Counted from the first letter of the stretch, positions 16,290 through 26,599 are shown. The stretch is 64,000 nt of DNA from JBKEAJ01 sp047972135 (GCA_047972135.1 JBKEAJ010000153.1:1-64000), one strand, 5' to 3'. Notes: generated by a model from the letters alone, not told the origin. Translations and numbers: made by a program.

Positions 16290-19200
16290 ATGCGAGTAAA
16301 ATACTTGAATATGAGGTGGATATGTTTGTCGTTCACGATGTTGGCATTGGTCACTTATGCCCAAAAAACCAGTCAGGTCGGATCTTTTGATGAAGAGTAT
16401 GATTTGGCTTTAGAGCTTTACGAGAAAGGGGTGTATGGCAGTGCTTTCGATAAGTTTGAAATCCTAAACAACAAAGGGCAATGGAGGGATTACCACATTG
16501 ACAGAGCTAAAGATGTTGAGTTTTACTTGGCAGCATCGAAGTTTAAACAAAATCCAGCTGTTGGGGCTGCCGGCTTGATGGAGTTTGTGGAAAAAAATCC
16601 AAACTCTCTCAAAGCCAACTCTGCAAAGTTTATTCTTGGCGAGTATTATCTTGATAATGAGCAGTATTCTAATGCTTTGAATTATCTGAAATCAGTAGAT
16701 CCATCTTTGCTCGACAAGGGAGATATAGACAAATATCAGTATAAATTGGCATATTCACACTTCAACAACGAGCAGTATGACGAAGCAGGTACTATATTTT
16801 CGCGGCTGAAAGACAAAAAAACGATTTATCAAAATCCTTCTGCCTACTACTGGGGCTATGTCAATTACTATAACGGTAAATACGAGACAGCATTACAAGA
16901 ATTTCAGAAGCTGGAAAATGAAAAAGGATTTGACAAAGCCATACCCTACTATATAACGCAAATTTACTTTAAGCAGGAAAAATATGACATGACTATTGAT
17001 AAGGCAAAATCTTTGCTTGCTTCTGCCGACGATTTGCAAAAGCAGGAGCTGCAGAAGATTTTGGGAGTCTCTTATTTTAAGACAGGAAATTATGATGAGG
17101 CATTGCGATATTTAAACAGCTTTGAGCGGAGCGGAGGGCTGATGGGCGATGGCGAGAACTACGCCAAAGCATATTGTTTGTATCATCAAGGCAATTATGC
17201 TGCAGCCATTCCATATTTTGAGAAGGCTAGCAACACCGACAGTGAAATATCTCAGAATGCCTATTACCATTTGGCAAGCAGCTATTTGAAGCAGAATAAA
17301 AAAGAAGAAGCATTGATGGCGTTCGGCGAGGCTTCCAAGATGAATTACAATAGTGCCATACGAGAGGAGGCTCTATTCAATGTTGCAAAGCTGAGCTGGG
17401 ACACTGGCTACTCTCCTTTCGACGAGAATATCAAAGCCATACAGACATATCTGCAAGACTATCCTAGCGGTGTTCATAAAGACGAGGCATATGAATATCT
17501 GACACAAGCATTTCTGAGTGCCAACGACTACGACAAAGCTTTGGATGCCATCGGCAAGATGAGTACGAAGTCGCCCGAAGTGATAAAGATAGCACAACAG
17601 ATATACTACAATAAAGGAGTAAATCTCTTCAACGACCATCAATATGTTGGTGCAATTGGTAGTTTCAACAATGCTATTCAGCAGGGGACAAGTGACACAC
17701 AATACCGGCTTTTGTCTCGGTATTGGAAAGCAGAGGCATACTATAAACTTGGCGATTTCAAGACCGCCAATCAGTCCTTACAGCAGTTTTACAGGACAGA
17801 GGGAGCAAAAGTGAGTGATGTGTACACCCCGTCTCAATATACACAGGGCTACTTATCCTATAATCTAGGTAATTACTCCGATGCACTTAATGCTTTTCTC
17901 CGCTATATCAATGCTAAGGACCCTGAGCCTACAAAGGTTAGTGATGCCTACAACAGAGTCGGCGACTCTTATTATCAGCAAGAATTTTATGACGACGCCT
18001 TAGTCTACTATCAGGAGAGTTTGAAAGCCGGGAAACATGAGCCTGATTATGCAAGCTATATGATTGCAATGTGCTATGGCAGAAAGAATGACCAGAAGAC
18101 AAAACAAAGTTCTCTCACAAATTTTATGAATAAATATCCGAACTCAACCTATGTTGATGACGCTGTTTATGAGCTGGGGCTATCATTTGAAAAAGATAAC
18201 AACTTGACTGCTGCCAAGGCATATTACAATATCATATTAAGCAAATATAAGGATAGTGAGTACTATCGGAAGGTATTGTTGAAGATGGGGCTTTATTATT
18301 TCAGAGAGCGTGATTACGAGCTTGCTGCAGATTATTATAAGCAGGTTGTCAACGAATATCCTAATTCCGACGAGGCAAAAGAAGCTATGGAAGGCTTGAA
18401 AAGAGCTTATATGTTCAACGGCACGGTCGATAAATTTGTAGTATTTTCTGAATCTGTCTATGGAACACGAGTGTCGGCAAGCGAGCAAGACTCAATGACC
18501 TTCAGGTCTGCCGAGAGGCTCTTTCTCGATCAATCCGAAGGAGCAATGTCAGCAATGGATAATTACCTTAGTCAGTATTCCGAAGGGGCTTTTGTTCTTG
18601 ATGCCAATTACTACATGGGAGAGTTGTTGTATGCAAAAAAGGACTATACCGAGGCATTGAAATATTACAAAACCGTGGCATCTTTTTCTGCCAATGAATA
18701 TACAGAATCGTCTTTGATGAAATGTGCAGAACTGAACCATTCGTTTGGCAACTACACAGAAGCCGAGAAATATTATGACCAGGTGTTGTGGTCGCCGTCG
18801 TCGAAGTGGCTTAAACTCACTGCCCAGATAGGATTTATGTATAATTCCTTCAATTTGAAAAAATATGATGTTTCGATAAATACGGGACGAGAAGCCTTGA
18901 AAAGTGAAATTCTCAATCAGAAACAAAAGGAAGAAATAGAAGCCAATATCGGCATGTGCTACTACGAAAAAGGAGAATACCCGAGTGCTACCAAATTCTT
19001 CGGCACTTTAGCAGAAAGACCAAAAACGGAAGTTGGCGCACGAGCGAAATATCTGCTTGCCGATATAAAAGTTAAGCAGAATGACAAAGCAGGCGCAGAA
19101 AAGGACTTGCTGGAACTGATTGGTAGCGGCACTTCGCATAAATATTGGCTCGGTAAGGCATTCCTCCTACTCTCCGATATCTATACCCAAAAAGGAGAGA

Positions 19201-19361
19201 CTTTTCAGGCAAAACACACACTGCAAAGTCTGGTTAACAACTACACAATCTTAGATGACGGTATTGTAGAAAGTGCAAATAAGAAATTGAAAGAAATAGA
19301 AACTGCCCTCGATACTGTTAGCAACAAGCAAGGTACTATGGAGATTAATGTGGGCGAATAA
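16290..19361 (+). CDS. Large tetratricopeptide-repeat protein, exported
   Basis: 1023 residues: signal peptide at the N-terminus (WICLSFTMLALVTYAQ, cleavage near residue 25), then TPR or Sel1-like helical repeats through nearly the whole length, visible as recurring A-x-x-Y-x-x-A-L patterns such as YNGKYETALQEFQKLE, GNYDEALRYLNSF, GNYAAAIPYFEKA and YDDALVYYQESLK; at least twenty repeats. No enzymatic motif is seen. Such proteins serve as periplasmic scaffolds. The next gene, an outer-membrane barrel, starts within its stop codon (TAATG at 19359-19363) and the two probably work together at the envelope. The function itself is unknown. Confidence 0.85.
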   Translation: MRVKYLNMRWICLSFTMLALVTYAQKTSQVGSFDEEYDLALELYEKGVYGSAFDKFEILNNKGQWRDYHIDRAKDVEFYLAASKFKQNPAVGAAGLMEFVEKNPNSLKANSAKFILGEYYLDNEQYSNALNYLKSVDPSLLDKGDIDKYQYKLAYSHFNNEQYDEAGTIFSRLKDKKTIYQNPSAYYWGYVNYYNGKYETALQEFQKLENEKGFDKAIPYYITQIYFKQEKYDMTIDKAKSLLASADDLQKQELQKILGVSYFKTGNYDEALRYLNSFERSGGLMGDGENYAKAYCLYHQGNYAAAIPYFEKASNTDSEISQNAYYHLASSYLKQNKKEEALMAFGEASKMNYNSAIREEALFNVAKLSWDTGYSPFDENIKAIQTYLQDYPSGVHKDEAYEYLTQAFLSANDYDKALDAIGKMSTKSPEVIKIAQQIYYNKGVNLFNDHQYVGAIGSFNNAIQQGTSDTQYRLLSRYWKAEAYYKLGDFKTANQSLQQFYRTEGAKVSDVYTPSQYTQGYLSYNLGNYSDALNAFLRYINAKDPEPTKVSDAYNRVGDSYYQQEFYDDALVYYQESLKAGKHEPDYASYMIAMCYGRKNDQKTKQSSLTNFMNKYPNSTYVDDAVYELGLSFEKDNNLTAAKAYYNIILSKYKDSEYYRKVLLKMGLYYFRERDYELAADYYKQVVNEYPNSDEAKEAMEGLKRAYMFNGTVDKFVVFSESVYGTRVSASEQDSMTFRSAERLFLDQSEGAMSAMDNYLSQYSEGAFVLDANYYMGELLYAKKDYTEALKYYKTVASFSANEYTESSLMKCAELNHSFGNYTEAEKYYDQVLWSPSSKWLKLTAQIGFMYNSFNLKKYDVSINTGREALKSEILNQKQKEEIEANIGMCYYEKGEYPSATKFFGTLAERPKTEVGARAKYLLADIKVKQNDKAGAEKDLLELIGSGTSHKYWLGKAFLLLSDIYTQKGETFQAKHTLQSLVNNYTILDDGIVESANKKLKEIETALDTVSNKQGTMEINVGE

Positions 19362-21187
19362 TGATTTGGAAATTGAAAAATAAAGAAATGCATAAACTCA
19401 TTTTTAAAATAATACTTACCTGCATTTTTGTACTTGCAGTACAGAGGCTTGAGGCTCAGTCTGATAAGCGGGAAATTGAGAAACAAGTAGAGGTTGTCAA
19501 AGATTATAAACCTGAGGCTATTGAGGTCATTAAAATCGACAGCTATCCCAATATTGAGAAGGGCAGTGCTAAGCCCAAAAGTTTTGATTATCAGATTAAT
19601 GCTGTTCCCTACACCTCTGCTGAGGGCTCTATCAACCCCATTGCACCTGCCAAAATGTCAGGACTTCCGAGTGATAAAGGAAACTATGGATACGTAAAAG
19701 CAGGATTCGGCAACTATACAACACCCTATGGCGAAATATTCCTAAACACAAAACCAAGTGATAAATCCAAGTTTTTGTTTGGCCTGTATGCCAAGCATTT
19801 ATCTTCGTCGGGTGATATAGATTTGATTGACGGACCAAAAGTTGAATCTAACTCTAGCCATAACAATGCTAATATCTTTGGGAAATACATTGGCGACAAG
19901 ATGTATGCCCGCTTGTCGCTAGATTTTGATAGAGACAGGATAGACTACTACGGCTGGTCTAACAGCCTGCATGAAACTTTGTTGCCCTCGATTAGTGCAA
20001 GTAACGATGACATTCTCAATATCAATAAAAATATCTTTACATCCTATGGAGCGTCTTTCTTGTTGGGTAATAGTCTCTTGCAAAAAGAAAACTTGGTTTA
20101 TGAAATAGATATGGGCATTCATATGCTAGATTTCTATTCTGGGCAGTCGGAGTTGCACTCAAAAATAAGAGCAGACCTAAACTACAACATGGATGCTTTT
20201 GTTTTGGGGGCAAAGCTTGGTTTTGAAAATGCAGGGATGAAAGATGTTCTCGGAGATTTGCCAACAACAAGTTCAGCAATTTCACCTGAGTTCAAGAATA
20301 ATAAATCGACATTATCCTTTAGTCCATATTTTAAAATGAATAGAGACAAAATCAATATTTATTTAGGTATAAATACGGCTTTTAATTTTGGTAATTCTGA
20401 TATTGATACGGTATATGCCTCCGACGTGAGTTATTCGGATTTCTTTATTGCTCCCGACATCAGAATTTCGTGGAGAGCAGACGACAATTTTATTCTTAAT
20501 GCACGATTGAGTGGAGAGCAGACTTTTGGATATATGGGCGGCATGGTCAAGAATATGCCCTACCTCGCCCCATCTCAGATATTTTATGCACCCAATACAA
20601 GCAGGTATTTTGCTGAAATTGGAGGCTCAGTAGATATAACTAGTCAACTGGAAGCAAGGCTAAATCTGAACTACTCAATTTATACCGATAAAGCACAGTA
20701 TGTGTTTGGTGCAGATTCAACATCTGTTGCAGGATTGAGGACTTTCTCATTAGAGAGCGACGACTTCAATAATTTCCAAGTTGACTTTCAGCTGAATTAT
20801 CAATTCTCCGATGCTCTGCAATTGTCGGGGGGAATACAGTTTGTGAGTAGCTCAGGAGACATTTTTGATAAAGATGCCTATAATCCGAATTTGACACTTA
20901 TTTTCTCCGGAAGATACAGCAAAAATGGAATTTATGTTTCGCCGCAGTTTAGATTTATCGATGTAGGAACGGCTTATGCTTACAACTATACATCTACAGC
21001 TACAAAATATAAAGAGTTAGACCTCGATAATATACTCGATTTGAGTGTTGAAGGAGGATATGAAATAATGAAAAATCTATCGATTTTTTGCAGGCTTAAT
21101 AATCTTCTTTTTCAAGATTATGAGTTTTGGTATGGATACACTAAGCAGTCGTTCAACGGATTGTTAGGAATGTCTTATGTCTTTTAA
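19361..21187 (+). CDS. Outer-membrane beta-barrel protein, TonB-receptor-like, no plug
   Basis: 608 residues. An export signal (LIFKIILTCIFVLAVQRLEA) is followed by a short N-terminal domain with VEVVKDYKPEAIEV, and then a long run of alternating amphipathic strands with many aromatic girdle residues ending in LLGMSYVF, the usual C-terminal Phe of outer-membrane barrels. No TonB box or plug domain is evident. The first ATG (19361) overlaps the stop of the TPR gene; the ATG at 19388 would give a tidier signal peptide starting MHKLIF, and either is possible. Likely partner of the TPR protein in an envelope complex; substrate or role unknown. Confidence 0.75.
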   Translation: MIWKLKNKEMHKLIFKIILTCIFVLAVQRLEAQSDKREIEKQVEVVKDYKPEAIEVIKIDSYPNIEKGSAKPKSFDYQINAVPYTSAEGSINPIAPAKMSGLPSDKGNYGYVKAGFGNYTTPYGEIFLNTKPSDKSKFLFGLYAKHLSSSGDIDLIDGPKVESNSSHNNANIFGKYIGDKMYARLSLDFDRDRIDYYGWSNSLHETLLPSISASNDDILNINKNIFTSYGASFLLGNSLLQKENLVYEIDMGIHMLDFYSGQSELHSKIRADLNYNMDAFVLGAKLGFENAGMKDVLGDLPTTSSAISPEFKNNKSTLSFSPYFKMNRDKINIYLGINTAFNFGNSDIDTVYASDVSYSDFFIAPDIRISWRADDNFILNARLSGEQTFGYMGGMVKNMPYLAPSQIFYAPNTSRYFAEIGGSVDITSQLEARLNLNYSIYTDKAQYVFGADSTSVAGLRTFSLESDDFNNFQVDFQLNYQFSDALQLSGGIQFVSSSGDIFDKDAYNPNLTLIFSGRYSKNGIYVSPQFRFIDVGTAYAYNYTSTATKYKELDLDNILDLSVEGGYEIMKNLSIFCRLNNLLFQDYEFWYGYTKQSFNGLLGMSYVF

Positions 21188-21198
21188 ATAAAAAGGAA

Positions 21199-22092
21199 AT
21201 GACCATTGATGAGAATAGGATACTACACATAATAAATCCTCGTTCAGGCGGAGCCGGCAGCGTTGGGTCTGTATTGAAAAAACTGGGCGACAAATATCCA
21301 AACAGTAGAATAGTACTTTCTGAGTATAAAGGACACATCTCAAAATTGGTAAAAAAGAATATTGATAAGGTCGACGTATTCGTTGCTATCGGTGGCGATG
21401 GAACTATCAACGAGTTGGCAAGCAGTTTGGTAAATGCCGATAAATTGATGGGAGTTATTCCTTTGGGCTCGGGTAATGGCTTTGCTAAAGAATTTGGTTT
21501 CACCCGCTCCATCGACAGCGTTATGAAGAGTGCCATGAAAAACTCTTTTATTGAAGTGGATGTTCTGAAACTCAATGATAAATTTTGCATCAACGTAGCA
21601 GGTAACGGTATTGACAGCGTTGTGGCAGATGCATTTGCAGGCGGAAATCAGAGAGGTATACAAGGTTATGTAAAATACTTCCTTAAATCGGAAGACAAGT
21701 TCAATCCTTTTGATGTAGAGATTCGAGACTCAAAAGGTGAAATCTTGTATAAGGATAAAAATCTTGTTCTTGCTATTGCCAACGGCAGTCAGTATGGAAA
21801 TAATGCCTTTGTCGCTCCCTATGCTAATCCTACAGACCAATCTTATTCCTTGGTACTGCTGAAAAACATCCCCAGAATACAGCTCCCTTTTTACATTACG
21901 ATGATGTTTACAAAGAGTCTGCGAGCCGACAGAAACCTTAAATACCTAGACTTGTCTGACTCTGTTGTGATAAAAACCTCACAAGATATTTGGCAAATAG
22001 ACGGGGAAGTAGAAATATTTGAAGAGGAGGTGAATGTGTCCATGCTGCCCAAAGCTCTGAAGGTGGTGAGAACACCAAAATGCAGATATTGA
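21199..22092 (+). CDS. Diacylglycerol/lipid kinase-family protein
   Basis: 297-residue soluble lipid kinase of the DAGK catalytic-domain type (YegS/DgkB-like). Marks: INPRSGGAGSV near residue 11, the nucleotide-binding GGDGTINELASS near 65, and PLGSGNGFAKEFG near 94, then the C-terminal beta-sandwich with NAFVAPYANPTDQSYSLVLL and the IDGE motif (WQIDGEVEIF). It phosphorylates diacylglycerol or a related lipid; the true substrate cannot be decided. It lies 11 bp downstream of the barrel gene, suggesting a shared transcript. Confidence 0.88.
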   Translation: MTIDENRILHIINPRSGGAGSVGSVLKKLGDKYPNSRIVLSEYKGHISKLVKKNIDKVDVFVAIGGDGTINELASSLVNADKLMGVIPLGSGNGFAKEFGFTRSIDSVMKSAMKNSFIEVDVLKLNDKFCINVAGNGIDSVVADAFAGGNQRGIQGYVKYFLKSEDKFNPFDVEIRDSKGEILYKDKNLVLAIANGSQYGNNAFVAPYANPTDQSYSLVLLKNIPRIQLPFYITMMFTKSLRADRNLKYLDLSDSVVIKTSQDIWQIDGEVEIFEEEVNVSMLPKALKVVRTPKCRY

Positions 22093-22171
22093 AGGAATAG
22101 ATAAAACAGAGAGCAGTACTGTTATAGACTACTAACTTTCAGCCAACAACTGAAAATATAGATGAAAAGGT

Positions 22172-24514
22172 ATGTCAGATAATATAAGTAAATATGAGGA
22201 GTTGCAGATTAGACTCGACTCTCTTTTAAAAAAACAAGTTGAATTTTCGCAGGAAATAAACCAACTGAAAATAGAGCTAAATAGGCTGAAAATTAGCGAA
22301 ATGGAAAATGCTATTTCAGAGCCTTCTGTGCCTATACTACCAGCTCTACCGACCCTTCCGCCAGTAGACCCCCCAACAAGAACATACACAGTGCCGCAGG
22401 ATTTAGAAAAATCGACTGCTAATGAGAAAAATGCGAAATCGGGCTTACATGCCAAATCTAATCTCGAAAAATTTATTGGTGAAAACCTAATCAGCAAAAT
22501 TGGAGTTGTCATAACAATAATTGGGGTTGCCATCGGTGCAAAATACGCCATCGACAACGAGATGATTAACCCTTTGACACGTATTGTGTTGGGATATTTG
22601 TTTGGAATAGGAATGTTCCTTGTTGCCCTAAGGCTCAAAAAAAACTACGAGAATTTTAGTGCTGTCCTGATGAGTGGAGCAATGGCAATAATGTACTTTA
22701 TAACATTTTTTGCATACGACTTTTATGCTCTGTTTCCTCAAATCATCGCGTTCTTACTGATGCTTATATTTACGGTATTTACGGTGTTTGCAGCCCTTCA
22801 ATACAACCGTCAGATTATTGCCCATCTCGGCTTGGTGGGTGCCTATGCAGTTCCTTTATTGCTAAGCAACAACAGCGGAGATATTGTGATTATGTTCTCT
22901 TACATGGCATGCATTAATGTCGGCATTCTCGTATTAAGTTTTATGAGAAACTGGAAAGCTCTGCTTTATTCTTCTTTCGCGATAACATGGTTGGTGTACA
23001 TGACGTGGTATTTTGAAGATTTTGATTTCCAAGATAACATAGGAGTGCCCATAAGCTTTCTTACTATATTCTTTGTTATATTTTATGTGGCATCTCTTGC
23101 ATATAAACTCTTGCAAAAAGAAAAAATTAGTAGGGGCGACGTAATCTTGTTGCTACTTAACTCCTTTATTTTCTACGGCTTTGGCTACAACATACTTGTC
23201 CAAAATGGCAATGTACAACTTCTAGGCTTATTCACACTTTTCAATGCAGTATTGCACTTTGGAGCAAGTGTGATGATATACAGGCATAAACTTGCCGACA
23301 GAAATCTGTTTTATTTGGTCTCCGGACTGGTTTTGATATTTATTACTATTGCTATTCCTGTTCAACTCGATGGCAATTGGGTTACTATGATGTGGGCAGG
23401 CGAGGCGGCTTTGTTATTCTGGCTTGGCAGAACTAAAAATATAGGCTTTTATGAGAAACTCTCCTATCCTCTTATGCTTCTGGCGACAGTGAGTTTGATG
23501 CAGGATTGGTCTTTGGGATACAGCCGGTATTATTTTTATGAAGATTTTAGTATGACACCAATATTTAATACTTACTTTCTCAATTCCTTAATGCTTATAG
23601 CGGCATTCGGATTTATAAACTTCCTGAATCGCTGCAAAAAATACTCTCGCATATCCGATGCCAATAATCGCTTTCGGAGATTTATGTCCTTTGCTATGCC
23701 CGCAGTGCTGATAGGCTTAATTTACTTCTCATTTTATTTGGAAATTACTCATTACTTCGATGCCCTATTTAAGAAAGGCACAATACTCACTTTGGGTAAT
23801 TTGGAAGATACCGTTTGGGGCTATGACCTTACACATTTTAAAAACGTGTGGCTGATAAACTATTCTCTAGTATTCTTTTCGTTGTTGGCATTTGTAAACT
23901 TCAAGAGATTTAAAAACAAAAACCTCGGCGCTGTCAATTTGATACTGATTACAATATCCTTGTTTATATTTTTAGTGTTTGGATTATTTGTCTTGAGTGA
24001 GCTTCAAGATAGTTATTTAACGCAGGATTTAGCGCCATACTTCCATGTGGGAATTATAAATATATTGATAAGGTATATTTCTTTTGTATTCGTAGGTTTT
24101 GCTGTTTTTGTTTGTCATAAGTATATAAATCAGAAGTTTATGAGCCTTAGGCTAGCTACGGCTTTTGGGATATTACTACATTTCGTTATACTCTGGACTG
24201 CTAGTAGCGAGCTAATATATTGGATGAATATGGCAGGCAACTCCCAATCATACAAACTGGGGCTTAGCATACTGTGGGGACTATATTCGTTCTTGTTAAT
24301 AGCTCTGGGGATTTGGAAGAAGAAGAGATATTTACGTATCGGAGCGATTGTCTTGTTTGGAGTAACCCTAGTTAAACTATTTATTTACGACATTGGACAT
24401 CTGAATACTATTTCTAAAACGATTGTTTTTGTGATACTTGGTATTCTTCTTCTGAGTATTTCATTTTTATACAACAAATACAAACATATTATTTCCGATG
24501 AAGCTGATAATTAA
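22172..24514 (+). CDS. DUF2339 multi-spanning membrane protein
   Basis: 780 residues. A coiled-coil N-terminus (residues 1-45), a Pro-rich linker (about 50-75), then a run of about 20 hydrophobic segments. The first loop ENLISKIGVVITIIGVAIGAK and the later MMWAGEAALLFWLGR are characteristic of DUF2339. Function unknown; genes of this family sit beside DUF3999 genes, as here, where the downstream gene overlaps by 17 bp. Probably an inner-membrane transporter or envelope factor, but that is conjecture. Confidence 0.85.
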   Translation: MSDNISKYEELQIRLDSLLKKQVEFSQEINQLKIELNRLKISEMENAISEPSVPILPALPTLPPVDPPTRTYTVPQDLEKSTANEKNAKSGLHAKSNLEKFIGENLISKIGVVITIIGVAIGAKYAIDNEMINPLTRIVLGYLFGIGMFLVALRLKKNYENFSAVLMSGAMAIMYFITFFAYDFYALFPQIIAFLLMLIFTVFTVFAALQYNRQIIAHLGLVGAYAVPLLLSNNSGDIVIMFSYMACINVGILVLSFMRNWKALLYSSFAITWLVYMTWYFEDFDFQDNIGVPISFLTIFFVIFYVASLAYKLLQKEKISRGDVILLLLNSFIFYGFGYNILVQNGNVQLLGLFTLFNAVLHFGASVMIYRHKLADRNLFYLVSGLVLIFITIAIPVQLDGNWVTMMWAGEAALLFWLGRTKNIGFYEKLSYPLMLLATVSLMQDWSLGYSRYYFYEDFSMTPIFNTYFLNSLMLIAAFGFINFLNRCKKYSRISDANNRFRRFMSFAMPAVLIGLIYFSFYLEITHYFDALFKKGTILTLGNLEDTVWGYDLTHFKNVWLINYSLVFFSLLAFVNFKRFKNKNLGAVNLILITISLFIFLVFGLFVLSELQDSYLTQDLAPYFHVGIINILIRYISFVFVGFAVFVCHKYINQKFMSLRLATAFGILLHFVILWTASSELIYWMNMAGNSQSYKLGLSILWGLYSFLLIALGIWKKKRYLRIGAIVLFGVTLVKLFIYDIGHLNTISKTIVFVILGILLLSISFLYNKYKHIISDEADN

Positions 24515-25745
24515 AATATTCTGTTTAGTATCGCTGTCTTACTCAGTGTGCTATGGGCAAATGGATACATACGACTACAAACGCGAGCTGAAAGAAGTAT
24601 CACAGCAATGGCATAAAATCGTTCTTCCCGATGATATTTTTTCAAAAACTTCTGACTTTTTGTCAGACATTCGGATATACGGGCTTACTGCCGACAACGA
24701 TACTATTGAGGTGCCTTACATAATTGAATCCGGAGCAAGAATAAATTCTCGTAAAGAAATACGTTTTAACCGGATAAACGAAGTGCATGATAATCAAGGA
24801 TATTACTATACTTTTGAAATTCCATCTAAAAGCTCTATAGATTATGTAGACTTAGACTTTAACGAACAAAATTTCAACTGGACAGTGGACTGGCAAGGAA
24901 GTCAGGACATGAACAAATGGTACACGCTGCTAGATAATTACAGAATGCTGTCTATAAAAAACGAGTCGACAGATTTTCAGTTTACAAAACTAGAGTTTCC
25001 TAATTCAAAGTACCGCTATTACAGGCTATTTATAAGGAGCAAGACAGACCCGAAGCTCAGGTCGGCAAGTCTTTGGCAGGAAGAAGCGAGGGAAGCAGAA
25101 TATAGAACTTACACCCTGCAGCAATTCAGTAAAGAAGCAAATAAACAAAGCAAACAAAGCGAGATAAATATCGAGTTGCAACACGAGGTATTTGTAAATA
25201 CAATTAAAGTGGATATTGCAGACACCTTCGACTACTATCGTCCTGTGAGCCTTCAGTATTTGGCAGATAGCACCAAAACCGAACAGGGATGGATATATAA
25301 TTATCGAGGACTGGGCTCGGGAATACTTAGTTCCAAATCCGAGAATAGAATACGCTTTGGCAGCACAAAGGCTAAGAGTCTCAAAATCATAATTTATAAT
25401 CAGGATAATACCCCTTTAAAAGTGAATACTGTTCATGCAGAAGGATATGTATATAAACTGACAGCTCGTTTTACGAAACTGGAGGCAAAGTACTTTTTGG
25501 TATATGGCAGGCAGTACAGCTCCCGCCCCGTTTACGATATAGCTCATTTCTCAGATAAAATTCCTACTTCTGTCGAAGCTCTGAGTTTGGGAGATGAGGT
25601 GGCAAAGTTAAAAGATAAAAGTAAGACCACAGACTCGCAATCCGAGCCTCTTATTTCCAACGATGGTTGGTTGTGGGTAGTTATGATTGTTATTATTCTG
25701 TTGCTAGGTTTTGCTACACTACAAATGATGAAGAGAAGAGCTTAA
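24498..25745 (+). CDS. DUF3999-like exported membrane-anchored protein
   Basis: 415 residues: signal peptide (IIKIFCLVSLSYSVCYG), a large periplasmic beta-rich part (YDYKRELKEVSQQWHKIVLPD onward; family-typical RLFIRSKTDPKLRSASLW), and a C-terminal membrane helix WLWVVMIVIILLLGFATLQM near 390-410 followed by KRRA. The gene starts 17 bp inside the DUF2339 gene, so their translation is likely coupled. Function unknown. Confidence 0.75.
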   Translation: MKLIIKIFCLVSLSYSVCYGQMDTYDYKRELKEVSQQWHKIVLPDDIFSKTSDFLSDIRIYGLTADNDTIEVPYIIESGARINSRKEIRFNRINEVHDNQGYYYTFEIPSKSSIDYVDLDFNEQNFNWTVDWQGSQDMNKWYTLLDNYRMLSIKNESTDFQFTKLEFPNSKYRYYRLFIRSKTDPKLRSASLWQEEAREAEYRTYTLQQFSKEANKQSKQSEINIELQHEVFVNTIKVDIADTFDYYRPVSLQYLADSTKTEQGWIYNYRGLGSGILSSKSENRIRFGSTKAKSLKIIIYNQDNTPLKVNTVHAEGYVYKLTARFTKLEAKYFLVYGRQYSSRPVYDIAHFSDKIPTSVEALSLGDEVAKLKDKSKTTDSQSEPLISNDGWLWVVMIVIILLLGFATLQMMKRRA

Positions 25746-25778
25746 AAAAAGCCTCATCTGAAAAAGATAAGGCTTTTC
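25745..25778. terminator. Bidirectional terminator between DUF3999 and LysM genes
   Basis: Stem aaaagcct (25747-25754) / aggctttt (25770-25777), with A-run on one side and T-run on the other, between two convergent genes. Confidence 0.75.
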
Positions 25779-25792
25779 TAGAAATTAAAATC

Positions 25793-26245
25793 TTAATCCT
25801 GAGGTATATACAACACCTGTCCGGGATATATTTTGTCGGGATGCTCCAACATTGGGCGGTTAGCCTCAAAGATTTTGTTGTATGCATTTGCATCACCATA
25901 AACCTCCTTAGCAATTTTAGAAAGATAATCCCCTTTCTTCACGGTGTAGAAAATCTTTTCGGGTTCAGGTTCGGGAATTTGGATGGTCTCACGTAGCTCC
26001 AAATTAGCTTCGACCTCCGAAATGCCCTCGATATTCCCTGCTGTGGCTATAATCTTCTGCTTCTCGTCAATGTTTTTAACCTTCCCGCTCAATCTTGCCT
26101 TGTCGCCGTCAACAGAAATTGTCATCATTGACGTGTCCAATCCGAAGCCGTCGAGATGCGATTTAATTTTTCCAGCTTTCTCCTCTGCTGTTTCCTTGCC
26201 AAAGAGCTTTGCTCCGGCATCCTTCAAAAATGATAAAAGTCCCAT
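25793..26245 (-). CDS. BON-LysM protein (YgaU/Kbp-like)
   Basis: 150 residues. N-terminal MGLLSFLKDAGAKLFG, then a BON domain (about 25-90: DGDKARLSGKVKNIDEKQKI), a Pro-rich linker (IPEPEPEK) and a C-terminal LysM domain (YTVKKGDYLSKIAKEVYGDA ... YPGQVLYIP). This arrangement is that of E. coli Kbp, a cytoplasmic potassium-binding protein. No signal peptide is seen, which fits that family and argues against a cell-wall role for the LysM. Probably a monocistronic stress or osmolarity gene. Confidence 0.88.
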   Translation of the reverse strand: MGLLSFLKDAGAKLFGKETAEEKAGKIKSHLDGFGLDTSMMTISVDGDKARLSGKVKNIDEKQKIIATAGNIEGISEVEANLELRETIQIPEPEPEKIFYTVKKGDYLSKIAKEVYGDANAYNKIFEANRPMLEHPDKIYPGQVLYIPQD

Positions 26246-26372
26246 TTTCTTTTAATTTAATTGTTGATACTAAAATTTGTTCTCGGTAAATATACATAAT
26301 AAACTTGTAAGTTGATTGATTAGATGTTTAGTCGTTTAGTCGTTTTAGGTTTAAAGTTGAATCGTTGAACTG

Positions 26373-26400
26373 TTTATGGTTTATGGTTTATGGTTTATGG
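26373..26400. repeat. Four tandem heptamers TTTATGG
   Basis: TTTATGG is repeated without interruption at 26373, 26380, 26387 and 26394. Noncoding, and far from any start codon. Confidence 0.9.
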
Positions 26401-26555
26401 ACGGAGTCCCGACACCTTCGCAGAAAAACGGTTAAGTTGCCTAAAAATTAAGGACTTACTAAATTACATCAATAGCCTCCATCTTTAGATGGGGGATTTA
26501 AATAAATAAGCATCCTCTAAATAGGCTTTAGCCCAAATAATTAGTGGCAATGTGA

Positions 26556-26575
26556 AGACGCACTGCCGTGCGTCT
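26556..26575. repeat. Palindromic repeat agacgcac-tgcc-gtgcgtct
   Basis: Arms gacgcac and gtgcgtc with one more base pair at the outside and a 4-nt loop. The same type of sequence (agacgcac...gtgcgtctc) is familiar as a dispersed palindrome in bacterial intergenic regions. Confidence 0.7.
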
Positions 26576-26599
26576 CAAAAACGAAATACCAAATACGAA

